A stretch of 64,000 bases of DNA, from assembly GCF_006442545.2 (NCBI RefSeq), contig NZ_CP083952.1:1667501-1731500 (forward strand), in the 5' to 3' direction. Source of the DNA: Mesorhizobium sp. B2-1-8 (lineage in GTDB: Bacteria > Pseudomonadota > Alphaproteobacteria > Rhizobiales > Rhizobiaceae). Of the stretch, positions 19,275 to 27,903 are shown piece by piece; the first letter of the stretch is position 1, and each line of letters begins with the position of its first letter. The notes under the pieces were generated by a model, which saw nothing but the letters and a program-made list of their open reading frames with translations, did not search any database and was not told the origin of the DNA. A program made the translations under genes and the position numbers.

Positions 19275-20252
19275 ATGAAGAAGATCGTTGCCGCGCTCGC
19301 GGCGCTTGCCGTCAGCGCGACGGTGCTGATGGCGCCCGCGCAGGCGCAGGACAAGAAATACACCATTGCGCTCATTCCGGGCCTCACCACCGACGGTTTT
19401 TACATCACCATGCGCAAGGGTGCCCAGGCAGCCGCCGACGCGCTCGGCGTGAATCTGGTCTTCCAAGGTGCTCCGGACTTCAACCCGGTCACCCAGGTGC
19501 CGGTGCTCGACGCGGTCATCGCCAAGAAGCCGGACGCGATCCTGATCGCGCCGACCGACAAGGTTCAGCTGGTCGAGCCGCTGCGCAAGGCCAATGACGC
19601 CGGCATCCCGGTCATAACAGTCGATACGTTCATCGGTAGCGGCGTCTACCAGACGGGTGCCGGCGATGCCGATTTCCCGCTGGCCTACATTGCCTCGGAC
19701 AATGTGCTGGGTGGCGAGATCGCCGCGCGCGCGCTAGCCGCCGCCATCGGCGACAAGGGCAAGGTCTACGTGTCGAACGTCAAGCCGGGCATTTCGACCA
19801 CCGACCAGCGCGAAGAGGGTTTCAAGAAGGAGATGGCCAAGCATACGGGCATCACCGTGCTGGAGACCCAATTCAATGACGACGACGCCAACAAGGCGGC
19901 CTCGCAGCTGCAGGCCGTCTTCGCGCGCAATCCCGATCTCGTCGGCGTGTTCGGCGCCAACCTGTTCTCGGCACTGGGTGCCGCCAACGGCGTCAAGCAG
20001 GCGGGCCAGACGGGAACCGTCAAGGTCGTTGCCTTCGACGCGCCGACCAGCATCGTCGACAACATCAACACCGGCCTCGTGGATGTGGCAATCGCCCAGC
20101 ATCCCGCCGAGATCGGTTATTTCGGGGTCGTTTCGGCCTATGCCCATCTGACCGGCCAGTCGATCCCGGTCACGATCGGCACCGGCTTCACGATCATGGA
20201 CAAGTCCAACATCGCGGACCCGAAGATCTCGAAGTATCTCTACTCCGAGTAG
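19275..20252 (+). CDS. Sugar ABC transporter substrate-binding protein, ribose type
   Basis: 325 residues with a Sec signal (cleavage after AQA, residue 24). A periplasmic-binding protein type I fold: YTIALIPGLTTDGFY, VPVLDAVIAKKPDAILIAPTD, and the hinge strand VKVVAFDAPTSIVDNI. The ATG follows GAGGAGG by 4 bases. First gene of a binding protein-permease-ATPase operon; sugar not identifiable. Confidence 0.93.
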   Translation: MKKIVAALAALAVSATVLMAPAQAQDKKYTIALIPGLTTDGFYITMRKGAQAAADALGVNLVFQGAPDFNPVTQVPVLDAVIAKKPDAILIAPTDKVQLVEPLRKANDAGIPVITVDTFIGSGVYQTGAGDADFPLAYIASDNVLGGEIAARALAAAIGDKGKVYVSNVKPGISTTDQREEGFKKEMAKHTGITVLETQFNDDDANKAASQLQAVFARNPDLVGVFGANLFSALGAANGVKQAGQTGTVKVVAFDAPTSIVDNINTGLVDVAIAQHPAEIGYFGVVSAYAHLTGQSIPVTIGTGFTIMDKSNIADPKISKYLYSE

Positions 20253-20268
20253 GTCCAGACGAGCTTGG

Positions 20269-20292
20269 CTCCCCCCGGTTCGCCGGGGGGAG
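20269..20292 (+). terminator. Stem-loop between binding protein and permease genes
   Basis: CTCCCCCCGG, loop TTCG, CCGGGGGGAG: a perfect 10-bp stem with a UUCG tetraloop and no T run. Hairpins here usually protect the abundant binding-protein mRNA and reduce read-through rather than end transcription. Confidence 0.7.
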
Positions 20293-20353
20293 TTCGTGCC
20301 GGGTCCCGCAAAAGGCGGGGCCTGTTTGAAGGCAGCCGCGCCGCGGAGTACTC

Positions 20354-21415
20354 ATGACCTCGACATCACCAGCCCAATCGGCCGAGAAGCATGTCGCCCC
20401 CCAGGCCGATCATGGCGATCCGGCCAGGACCCTGATCGGACGCATCGCCGAAGGGCGCGCCTGGCTGTTCCTCGCCGGCCTGATCATCTGTTTCGAGATA
20501 TGGTCGAGGTTCGCCTTCGGCGCGACGTTCGTGCTCAACCCGTTCAATCTGCAATCCATCGCGATCTTCGCGATAGCGCCGCTGCTGCTGGCGACCGGAC
20601 AGACCTTCGTCATCATTTCGGGCGGCATCGACCTGTCGCTCGGCTTCATCATGGGGCTTGCCGCCGTCGTTGCCGCGCATGCCACCAATCTGGCGGGCGC
20701 CGCCATTCCCTTGCCGCTGGCCATGCTGGCGGGCATTCTCGCCGCCGTGATCGTCGCTGGCTTGCCCGGGGTCATCAATGGTCTGCTGATCTCGCGTCTC
20801 AGGGTGCCGCCGTTCATCGGTACGCTCGGCATGTTCGGCGTCGCGCGCGGTGTCGCCTTCCTGCTTGCCGGCGGCACGACGGTGCCGGTGCAGAATTCCT
20901 GGTTCGCTCTGCTCGGCAACGGCAAGTTTTACGGCGTGCCTTATCTGGTCATGATCGCTGCCGTCTTCGTCATCGTGATGCACTATCTGCTCAGCCAGAC
21001 GCGGTTCGGCCAGCACAATTATGCCATCGGCGCCAATGTGCAGGCGGCGCGGCGCGCCGGTATCGATATCAGGGGCCACATATTGCGGCTCTATGTGCTG
21101 TCGGCGATGTGCGCCGGCCTTGGCGGGGCGCTCTACGCGGCGCGCTTCACCGCCGGTGCGGCGCAAGCCGGCGAGCCTCTGCTGCTCGACAGCGTCGCTG
21201 CTGTGGTGATCGGCGGCGCCAGCCTGTTCGGCGGCTCCGGCACGATCCTGGGCACGGTCGCCGGCGCTCTGGTGATCGCGGTGATCCAGTACGGGCTGGT
21301 CTTCGTCAATGTCGAGCCGTTCTGGCAGTTCATCGCCGTCGGCGTCGTCATCATCATTTCCGTGCTCATAGACCAGGCGCAGCGCCGGTTCAGTGGAGGC
21401 CGCCAGGATGAATAG
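20354..21415 (+). CDS. Sugar ABC transporter permease, RbsC type
   Basis: 353 residues with many hydrophobic segments. The family blocks TFVIISGGIDLSLGFIMGLAAV, YAIGANVQAARRAGI and SLFGGSGTILGTVAGAL are all present, and the length is normal. Its stop overlaps the start of the ATPase gene. Confidence 0.93.
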   Translation: MTSTSPAQSAEKHVAPQADHGDPARTLIGRIAEGRAWLFLAGLIICFEIWSRFAFGATFVLNPFNLQSIAIFAIAPLLLATGQTFVIISGGIDLSLGFIMGLAAVVAAHATNLAGAAIPLPLAMLAGILAAVIVAGLPGVINGLLISRLRVPPFIGTLGMFGVARGVAFLLAGGTTVPVQNSWFALLGNGKFYGVPYLVMIAAVFVIVMHYLLSQTRFGQHNYAIGANVQAARRAGIDIRGHILRLYVLSAMCAGLGGALYAARFTAGAAQAGEPLLLDSVAAVVIGGASLFGGSGTILGTVAGALVIAVIQYGLVFVNVEPFWQFIAVGVVIIISVLIDQAQRRFSGGRQDE

Positions 21416-22163
21416 CACCGACCAGAACACTCCCTTGCTCGAAGTCCGCAACCTGTCCAAGCATTTCGGCGCCGTGCGTGCGCTCAGCGATTTCTCCATG
21501 GCCGTGCGGCCGGGCGAAGTGGTGGCGCTTGCCGGCGATAACGGCGCCGGCAAGACGACGCTGATCAAGGCGATCTCGGGCGTGTTCCAACCGACAGGCG
21601 GCGAAATACTGCTCGGTGGCCAACCGGTGGCTTTCGCGACGCCGCAGGAGGCGCGCGAAAAGGGTATCGAGACGATCTACCAGGATCTGGCTCTGGCCGA
21701 CAATCTGTCGATCGGCGCCAACATCTTCCTTGGCCGCGAACCGATGCGCAAGGCGTTCGGCTTCCTGCCGGTACTCGACCGCAAGGCCATGGCAGACGCC
21801 GCCAGGGAAACGATGAAGCGGCTGGATTTCCACGTCAGCCGGATGAACGCCCCGGTCAGCAATTTCTCCGGCGGCCAGCGCCAGGCCGTCGCCATCGGCC
21901 GCGCCGTCTACTGGGACGCGCAGATCCTCATCATGGACGAACCGACGGCGGCATTGGGCGTGCCGGAGCAGCGCAAGGTGATTTCGCTGATCCACCAGCT
22001 CAAGGCGCAAGGACGCGGCGTGATCTTCATCTCGCATAATCTGCAGGATATCTTTGCTGTCTCCGACCGCATCGTCGTGCTGCGGCGCGGCGTCCAGGCC
22101 GGCGAGCGCAAGATCTCCGAGACCAACCATGATGAGGTCGTCCGGCTGATGGTCGGGGGATAG
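21408..22163 (+). CDS. Sugar ABC transporter ATP-binding protein, short RbsA type
   Basis: 251 residues, a single nucleotide-binding domain rather than the usual tandem of RbsA. Walker A GDNGAGKTT, signature NFSGGQRQAVAIGRA, Walker B LIMDEPTAALG and switch ISHN are present. The ATG at 21408 is placed 8 bases after GGAGG and overlaps the permease stop. Two copies would be needed to drive the permease. Confidence 0.93.
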   Translation: MNSTDQNTPLLEVRNLSKHFGAVRALSDFSMAVRPGEVVALAGDNGAGKTTLIKAISGVFQPTGGEILLGGQPVAFATPQEAREKGIETIYQDLALADNLSIGANIFLGREPMRKAFGFLPVLDRKAMADAARETMKRLDFHVSRMNAPVSNFSGGQRQAVAIGRAVYWDAQILIMDEPTAALGVPEQRKVISLIHQLKAQGRGVIFISHNLQDIFAVSDRIVVLRRGVQAGERKISETNHDEVVRLMVGG

Positions 22164-22200
22164 GGGGGTTCTCTCGGTGTGATCTTGTTCGAAGACCGGA

Positions 22201-22974
22201 TCATGGTCTGTTTCTGTTCAATCTAGGCGCAGCCGCCACCAATGCCTTGCCGACGACCGATTGCGGTGCGTCGATGACGGTTTGGGCACCGCTCTCCGCA
22301 ATCCGTCCGGCATCGAGTAGGATGACACGGTGGGCGACCGCCCGGACGACGCCGAGGTCATGTGAAATGAAGAGATAGGCGATCCGTTCCTCGCGCTGCA
22401 GGTCGAGCAGGAGGGCGAGGATCTGGCCGCGCACCGAGACATCGAGCGCCGACACCGCTTCGTCGAGTACGATCAGCGACGGTTTCGTGGCGATGGCGCG
22501 GGCAATCGCCACGCGCTGCCGCTGACCGCCGGAGATTTCATGGATGGCGCGCGGCGCGAGATCGGCCGCCAGGCCGACCCGCTCCAGCAAGGCAGCGATG
22601 CGGCGCGGGCGCTCGGAGCGTGGGGCGACGCCATGAATGCGCAAGGGGTCGTCGAGGACGCGCGCCACCGTGGCGCGCGGGTTGAAGGCGGCGAGCGGAT
22701 CCTGAAACACCATCTGCAGGCGGGCGCGGCGCGCACGCAAGGCCGCGCCGCGCAAGGCAAGGAAATCATCGCCTTCGAATTCGAGGCGTCCGCCATCGGG
22801 CTCGATCAGTCGCAGCACCAGCCGCGCGATGGTCGACTTGCCGCTGCCGGAAGGGCCTGCCAGCGCCAGTGTTTCGCCGGGCTCGATATGAAAGGAGACA
22901 TCGTCGACCGCGGCGAGTGCCTTGCCGCCGCGACTATAGCGTTTGGTGAGATTGGACACCGTCAGCAGGCTCAT
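22201..22974 (-). CDS. Dipeptide/oligopeptide ABC transporter ATPase, DppF type
   Basis: 257 residues. Walker A GPSGSGKST near 40-48, Q-loop VFQDPLAAFNPR, signature [14 protein letters not shown], Walker B LIVLDEAVSALD and switch ISHDLG. Last gene of the peptide importer operon; its start overlaps the DppD-type stop by 4 bases. Confidence 0.92.
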   Translation of the reverse strand: MSLLTVSNLTKRYSRGGKALAAVDDVSFHIEPGETLALAGPSGSGKSTIARLVLRLIEPDGGRLEFEGDDFLALRGAALRARRARLQMVFQDPLAAFNPRATVARVLDDPLRIHGVAPRSERPRRIAALLERVGLAADLAPRAIHEISGGQRQRVAIARAIATKPSLIVLDEAVSALDVSVRGQILALLLDLQREERIAYLFISHDLGVVRAVAHRVILLDAGRIAESGAQTVIDAPQSVVGKALVAAAPRLNRNRP

Positions 22975-23846
22975 GCATTCAGCCTGCTTCGGTTCAGCAA
23001 GGGCTCGGCGTCGAGGCCGATATGGGCGTCGAGCAGCGCGCGTGTATAGGCTTGCGTCGGCGCATTGACGATTTGCCCGGTGCCGCCGAGTTCGACCAGG
23101 TCGCCATGACGAAATACGGCGATGCGTTCGGCAAGCTCGGCGGCGAGCGCTATGTCGTGGCTGATGAAGAGCAGCGTCATGCCGTCCTCGGCCACCAGTT
23201 GTCGGATCAGCGCGACGATCTCGGCCTGCACGATGGTGTCGAGCGCGCTGGTCGCCTCGTCGGCGATCAGCAGTTTCGGCCCGGCTGCAATCGCGGCTGC
23301 AATCGCCACACGCTGCTTCTGACCGCCGGAAAGCTGGTGCGGGAAGGCGCGCAGTGCGGAGTCCGGATCGGGCAGGCGGACGCGTTCGAGCAGTGTCTTT
23401 GCCCTGGCGTAAGATGCTGGCCAGCCGAGGCCAAGATGGGTGCGCACTACCTCCGCGATCTGTTTGCCGACGGTCATCACCGGGTCGAGGCTGGCGGATG
23501 GGTCCTGGAAAATGAAGCCGATGTCTCGGCCGCCGAGGGGGGTATGGTTTGGCTTGACGGCAGACTTTTGCCCCCCGCGCCCTACGAGGCCTCTCTCAGA
23601 GGGAGGCGCCTTGGCACCTAACGATGAAAGGGAGAACCATTCGATGCCGCCGCCAATCCTGGCAGACTTCGGTAACAACCCCGCGACCGCCAGCGCCAGC
23701 GTGCTCTTGCCCGATCCGCTTTCGCCGATAATCGCCAGCCGTTCGCCTACCTGGACATCGAGGCTGACGTTCTTCAGCGCCGCCACCTCGCTACCTTCGC
23801 GGCGGTAGGTCACCGCCAGATCGCGGATCGACGCCAGCACCGTCAT
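22971..23846 (-). CDS. Dipeptide/oligopeptide ABC transporter ATPase, DppD type, with in-frame insert
   Basis: 291 residues. Walker A GESGSGKST at 41-49, Q-loop IFQDPSASLDP, signature LSGGQKQRVAIAAA, Walker B LLIADEATSALD, switch FISHD. Residues about 71-104 are an extra segment of unrelated character (SLGAKAPPSERG, VGRGGQKSAVKPNH) between Walker A and the Q-loop, translated from an inserted repeat at about 23535-23636. The reading frame stays open, so a functional protein is possible. Confidence 0.88.
   Translation of the reverse strand: MTVLASIRDLAVTYRREGSEVAALKNVSLDVQVGERLAIIGESGSGKSTLALAVAGLLPKSARIGGGIEWFSLSSLGAKAPPSERGLVGRGGQKSAVKPNHTPLGGRDIGFIFQDPSASLDPVMTVGKQIAEVVRTHLGLGWPASYARAKTLLERVRLPDPDSALRAFPHQLSGGQKQRVAIAAAIAAGPKLLIADEATSALDTIVQAEIVALIRQLVAEDGMTLLFISHDIALAAELAERIAVFRHGDLVELGGTGQIVNAPTQAYTRALLDAHIGLDAEPLLNRSRLNA
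23535..23636 (-). repeat. Palindromic element inserted in frame inside the DppD-type gene
   Basis: About 100 bases that break the alignment of a conserved ABC ATPase. On the minus strand it contains GCGCCTCCCTCTGAGAGAGG (a short hairpin) and a GGGCGCGGGGGGC run. Base composition and repeat-like words differ from the flanking gene. Length is a multiple of three within the uncertainty of its ends. Confidence 0.6.
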
Positions 23847-24673
23847 GACAGGCCCCTGCGCACGGCCGTCGTCTCGACGATGCCTTCGCCGGCGAGATAG
23901 ACGCCCAGTACCGTCAGCACCAGCGCGATGCCGGGGACGATCGACAGGAAGGGCGCGGTGCGCAAGACAGTGCGGCCTTCCGCGATCATGCCGCCCCAGG
24001 TGACGCGGTTGGGATCGCCGAGGCCTAGAAAGGACAATGCCGCTTCGGTGAGGATCGCGGCGGCGACGATCACCGATGACATCGCCAGCACCGGCGGCAA
24101 GGCGTTGGGCAGCACTTCGCGAAAGGCGATCTCCAGTGGATGCATGCCGATGACGCGGGCACCGGCGACATAGTCGCGCTCGCGGATCGACAACACTTCC
24201 GCGCGCGCAATGCGCGCCGGCCCCGTCCAGGTGCCGAGTGCTATCGCCACGACGACGACGCCGAGCGACGGGCCAACCACGCTGACGAAGGCCAGCGCCA
24301 GCAGGAAACCAGGCACGGTCTGGAACGCGTCGGTGATGCGCATCAGCACCTCGTCGACGAGGCCGCCGGCAAAGCCGGCCAGCGTCCCGACGACCGCGCC
24401 GATGACAAGGGCCGCGGCGGCCGCGGCGAGGCCGACAGCCAGCGAGGTGCGGGCGCCGTGGAACAATTCGGCCAGTACGTCGCGGCCGAGCCGGTCGGTG
24501 CCGAGCGGCAGCGACCAATCCTGGAATGGCGGCAGCAGCGCGGGGCCGGCAATGGCCTGTGGGTCCGCGGGAAACAGTAGCGAGGCCGACAGCGCCATGG
24601 CGAACAGCACCGTCAGAAGGATGGTGCCGGCAACCGCTTCGGGCGTGCGCAGGAAACGGCGCAGGCGGTTCAT
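23843..24673 (-). CDS. Dipeptide/oligopeptide ABC transporter permease, DppC type
   Basis: 276 residues. N-terminal membrane segment, the LGTDRLGRDVLAELFHGAR block near 57-75, and the coupling loop YVAGARVIGMHPLEIAFREVLPN. Start ATG 24673 overlaps the DppB stop by 4 bases, which settles it over a longer in-frame extension. Confidence 0.92.
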   Translation of the reverse strand: MNRLRRFLRTPEAVAGTILLTVLFAMALSASLLFPADPQAIAGPALLPPFQDWSLPLGTDRLGRDVLAELFHGARTSLAVGLAAAAAALVIGAVVGTLAGFAGGLVDEVLMRITDAFQTVPGFLLALAFVSVVGPSLGVVVVAIALGTWTGPARIARAEVLSIRERDYVAGARVIGMHPLEIAFREVLPNALPPVLAMSSVIVAAAILTEAALSFLGLGDPNRVTWGGMIAEGRTVLRTAPFLSIVPGIALVLTVLGVYLAGEGIVETTAVRRGLS

Positions 24674-25656
24674 GCGCCCGCCTCGCTGGCGCCGACGCGT
24701 GGATCGAGAAAGGCATAGGCAATGTCGACGAGCAGGTTGATGAGGATGACGAGGATGGCGCTTGTGAGGATGATGCCAAGCAGCAAGGGGGTGTCGCGCG
24801 CGGCCACCGCTTCCTGCGCCAGCCGGCCGAGGCCGGGCATGGCAAAGACACTCTCGATGACGACGCTGCCGCCCAGCATCTGCGCCGATTGCAGACCGAG
24901 CATGGTGATCAGCGGCAGCAGTGCGTTGCGGGCGACATGGGCGAGCACGATGCGGCGGCGCGATAGCCCCCTGGCGCGCGCGGCCAGCACGAAATCCTGG
25001 CGCCAGACCTCGGCCATGCCGGCGCGCATCATGCGCAGATAGAGCGCCAGATAGATGAAGCCGAGTGCGCAAACCGGCAACGCCAGATGGATGGCGATGT
25101 CGGCGGAGCGGTCGAGACCGGTCTTGTCCGAGGCCAGGGTCTCGACACCGCCGATCGGCAACCAGCGCAGCTCGACGGCGAAGACTAGGATCAGCACCAG
25201 CCCGAGCCAGAAGCCGGGCACCGCGTAGAGCGCCAGCGAGGCGACGGAGAGAAAACGGTCGCGCAAACCGCCGGGCCTTGCGCCGGCATAGATGCCGAGC
25301 GCCGAGCCGAGGCCGAAGGAGAGCGCGGTGGCGCTGACCATCAGGATGAGCGTGGTCGGGAGGCGTTCGAGGATGACGTCGCGGATCGGCCTGGAGAAGG
25401 TGACGGACTGGCCGAGATCGAGATGCAGCAATGCCCAGAGGTAGTTGGCGAGCCGCGTCAGCTCCGACTGGTCAAGGCCCCAGCGGTGGCGCAACAGCTC
25501 GATCATGCCGGCGTCCCCGCCGGTCGAGACGATGTAGGCGTCGACTGCGTCGCCCTGGGCAGCTTCGAGCAAAAGGAAGGTGCCGACGACGACGATCAGC
25601 AGTACAAAGATGCTGCCGACGAGGCGGCGGCGGAGGAGGATGAGGGCGCGGGTCAT
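24670..25656 (-). CDS. Dipeptide/oligopeptide ABC transporter permease, DppB type
   Basis: 328 residues. N-terminal segment LVGSIFVLLIVVVGTFLLLEA, the DLGQSVTFSRPIRDVI block, and the loop DFVLAARARGLSRRRIVLAHVARNALLP, all typical of DppB. It pairs with the DppC-type gene. Confidence 0.92.
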   Translation of the reverse strand: MTRALILLRRRLVGSIFVLLIVVVGTFLLLEAAQGDAVDAYIVSTGGDAGMIELLRHRWGLDQSELTRLANYLWALLHLDLGQSVTFSRPIRDVILERLPTTLILMVSATALSFGLGSALGIYAGARPGGLRDRFLSVASLALYAVPGFWLGLVLILVFAVELRWLPIGGVETLASDKTGLDRSADIAIHLALPVCALGFIYLALYLRMMRAGMAEVWRQDFVLAARARGLSRRRIVLAHVARNALLPLITMLGLQSAQMLGGSVVIESVFAMPGLGRLAQEAVAARDTPLLLGIILTSAILVILINLLVDIAYAFLDPRVGASEAGA

Positions 25657-25709
25657 GCGCGCCTTGGAGGTTTGGCGCGCGGCTGGCTATAAGAAATGCC
25701 GAGCCCAGG

Positions 25710-25866
25710 CACCCCCCTCTGTCCTGCCGGACATCTCCCCCGCAAGGGGGGAGATTGGCTATAATCAACGGTTTCGCCAATCGCCGACGTTGCGGAATTG
25801 GCGAGGCGGACAAGCTGCTGATCTCCCCCCTTGCGGGGGAGATGTCCGGCAGGACAGAGGGGGGTG
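25710..25866. repeat. Long inverted repeat, copy A (perfect 46-bp arms)
   Basis: Left arm 25710-25755 and right arm 25821-25866 are exact reverse complements over 46 bases, separated by 65 bases. Each arm contains GTCCTGCCGGACATCTCCCC or its complement. It fills most of the gap between the binding-protein and DppB-type genes of the same operon. Similar pairs occur at 29107, 51291 and 58082. Confidence 0.9.
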
Positions 25867-25929
25867 TGAAGGAACTCGGCTTTTGCCCAAGCTCCCATTC
25901 TCTCGCGAACTCTCATCCGCGTGAGTGTG

Positions 25930-27540
25930 TCACGACTCCAAATACGTGTCCGCCCAGTTCGAAACCGCCCAGCGCGGGTTGTTGGCGATGTTGCCGAGCT
26001 TGTCACTGGCCACACTGATAAAACTCCATTCAGCGACGTTGATCAGGGGCAGGTCCGCGGCGACTTGCTTCTGGAACTCCTTATAGAGGTCGGTGCGCGC
26101 CGCTGTGTCCAGCGTTTCCGAGGCCTTGGTGATCAGCGCGTCGAGCGCAGGGTTTTTGTAGCCGCCCTGGTTGGAGAACGGCACGCCATCGGGGATGCCG
26201 CTCTGCACCAGGATGGTGGTCGAGATCGCCGGGTCGCCGCGGAAGACCGGCGGGCCGACCGCGAGGTCGAAGGCGTGGTCGGTGTAGACCGCCTTAATGT
26301 GCGCGGCAGAGTCGTTGTTGACCAGTTGCGCATCGATGCCTATTGCCGCGAGCGCCTGGCGCAGATAGTCGCCGAACTGTTTTGTTTCGTTGAAATAGGG
26401 GGCGGGCAAGAGCTTGAGCGAGAAGCGGTTGCCATCGGCGCCTTTCTTATAGCCGGCTTCGTCGAGCAGGGCGTTGGCCTTGGCGACATCGAAAGCATAG
26501 GTCGGCACGTCCGCGGTGTAGAATTGCGGATTGTTCTTCGGCACCGGGCCGGTGGCGGTGGCGGCATAGCCGAGGAACACCGTCTTGACGACGAAGTCCT
26601 TGTCGATGGCATGCGCGATGGCTTGGCGCACCTTGAGGTTGGCCAGTTCCTTGCGGCGATGGTTGATCTCGACCACGAGCTGGTAGGTCAGCCCCTCATA
26701 GCCCTTGGTGATGACCTTCAGGCCGGGAACCTTGGAAATGCGGTCGAGGTCGGCCAGCGGCACGGCGGAGAAAGCCGCGAGCTGGATTTCCTCGGCCTCC
26801 AGCGCGGCAGCGGCCGAGGTACGGTCGGGCAGGACCTGATAGATGATCTCATCGAGATAGGGCTCGTCCTTGCCCCAGTAGTCGGTGTTCTTCGTCAGCC
26901 GGTAATACTGGCCGGCCTTGTACTCGCCGAACTTGAACGGACCGGTACCGATCGGCGCGTTGTTGGCGGGGTTGTCCTCGATCTTGCCGACTTCGTAGAC
27001 GTGCTTCGGCACGACGCTGGACAACGCCGGCAAGGCGTTTCGGATCAGCTGGAACGGCGTTGGCTTGGCGAACTTGAACACTGCGGTCAGATCGTCCGGT
27101 GTGTCGACCGCGCTGAGGTCCTCGAACACGGTGCGGCCGAGATTCTGCAGCGGCTTCCAGATCTGCAGCGCCGAGAAGGCGACGTCGGCCGAAGTGAATG
27201 GCTTGCCGTCATGCCATTTGACGCCTTCGCGCAGCTTGAACGTCGCCGAGAGCCCGTCGGCGGCCCCTTCCCAGCTCACCGCCAGCCGTGGCGCAAGCCC
27301 ATCCTTGCCGTCGAAGGAGGCTTCGGCCAGCGTCTCGACGATCTTGCTGGAGATGAAGAAGACGCCGTTGGAGGCGACGATCGCTGGGTTGAGGTTGCGC
27401 GGCTCGGAATCGGCGGCAAGCACGAGCCGGCCGCCCTTCTTCGGCGTCTGTGCCCAGGCCAGTGCCGGCATGGACGTGGAGGCCAGCAGCATTGCCGAGC
27501 CGGTAAGCATGGTGCGTCTGGAAATGGTGAAACCTGACAT
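25930..27540 (-). CDS. ABC transporter substrate-binding protein, DppA/OppA type
   Basis: 536 residues, normal for SBP family 5. The N-terminus SRRTMLTGSAMLL resembles a Tat signal (two arginines before a hydrophobic stretch) with cleavage near AWA-Q. Family blocks include LREGVKWHDGKPFTSADVAF and VRQAIAHAIDKDFVV. It is the receptor of the peptide importer encoded downstream; its likely ligand is a peptide or opine-like compound. Confidence 0.92.
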   Translation of the reverse strand: MSGFTISRRTMLTGSAMLLASTSMPALAWAQTPKKGGRLVLAADSEPRNLNPAIVASNGVFFISSKIVETLAEASFDGKDGLAPRLAVSWEGAADGLSATFKLREGVKWHDGKPFTSADVAFSALQIWKPLQNLGRTVFEDLSAVDTPDDLTAVFKFAKPTPFQLIRNALPALSSVVPKHVYEVGKIEDNPANNAPIGTGPFKFGEYKAGQYYRLTKNTDYWGKDEPYLDEIIYQVLPDRTSAAAALEAEEIQLAAFSAVPLADLDRISKVPGLKVITKGYEGLTYQLVVEINHRRKELANLKVRQAIAHAIDKDFVVKTVFLGYAATATGPVPKNNPQFYTADVPTYAFDVAKANALLDEAGYKKGADGNRFSLKLLPAPYFNETKQFGDYLRQALAAIGIDAQLVNNDSAAHIKAVYTDHAFDLAVGPPVFRGDPAISTTILVQSGIPDGVPFSNQGGYKNPALDALITKASETLDTAARTDLYKEFQKQVAADLPLINVAEWSFISVASDKLGNIANNPRWAVSNWADTYLES

Positions 27541-27728
27541 GAACTCCGTCCTCTCCGCGCGACCCGACCGGGCGCGACCTCGAACGCCGGCGCGTGCATC
27601 GGCATCCTGCGGCGGGGATTATGAGCCTTGCCGAGGGTTTCGCCAGAGACGGAATTGGCGCATCATTGCTTGGCTTTGAAATTTCCGTCCGCTGGACCAG
27701 TTTGGCATAGGTTCATTCAATTCAGGTT

Positions 27729-27743
27729 TCTGGTAGGACCAGA
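27729..27743. promoter_or_regulatory. GntR/FCD-type operator, TCTGGT-AGG-ACCAGA
   Basis: Perfect 6-3-6 palindrome. The same core recurs at 27804, 32583, 32761, 47783 and 47963. FadR-class GntR proteins bind TGGTnnnACCA. Confidence 0.65.
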
Positions 27744-27803
27744 TTTGCGGATATGTGGACGAATAATGGCTTGGTACCGCCTGAATGCGGCCGTCGTCAC
27801 GTT

Positions 27804-27818
27804 TCTGGCTAGACCAGA
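27804..27818. promoter_or_regulatory. GntR/FCD-type operator, TCTGGC-TAG-ACCAGA
   Basis: 6-3-6 palindrome with one mismatch, 75 bases after the first site and about 86 bases before the M24 peptidase start. Confidence 0.6.
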
Positions 27819-27903
27819 ATGAGAAAAATGGTGCAGATTTGATCGCGGGCCAGCGGATCGGGTGCGAAACAGCGCCGATCCCGGGCAATTCAGGGAGAGA
27901 GTG

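Larger units (their letters stand above)
27541..27903. promoter_or_regulatory. Divergent region between peptide SBP and M24 peptidase genes
   Basis: 363 bases without a gene. It holds two TGGTnnnACCA-type palindromes (27729-27743 and 27804-27818) plus a shortened CTGGACCAG near 27692, placed so that both divergent genes could be controlled. Confidence 0.6.

Noticed and set aside
27692..27700. CTGGACCAG as a further GntR-type operator
   Set aside because: It lacks the three-base centre of the other sites (TGGACCA), so it is kept only as a possible decayed half-site pair.
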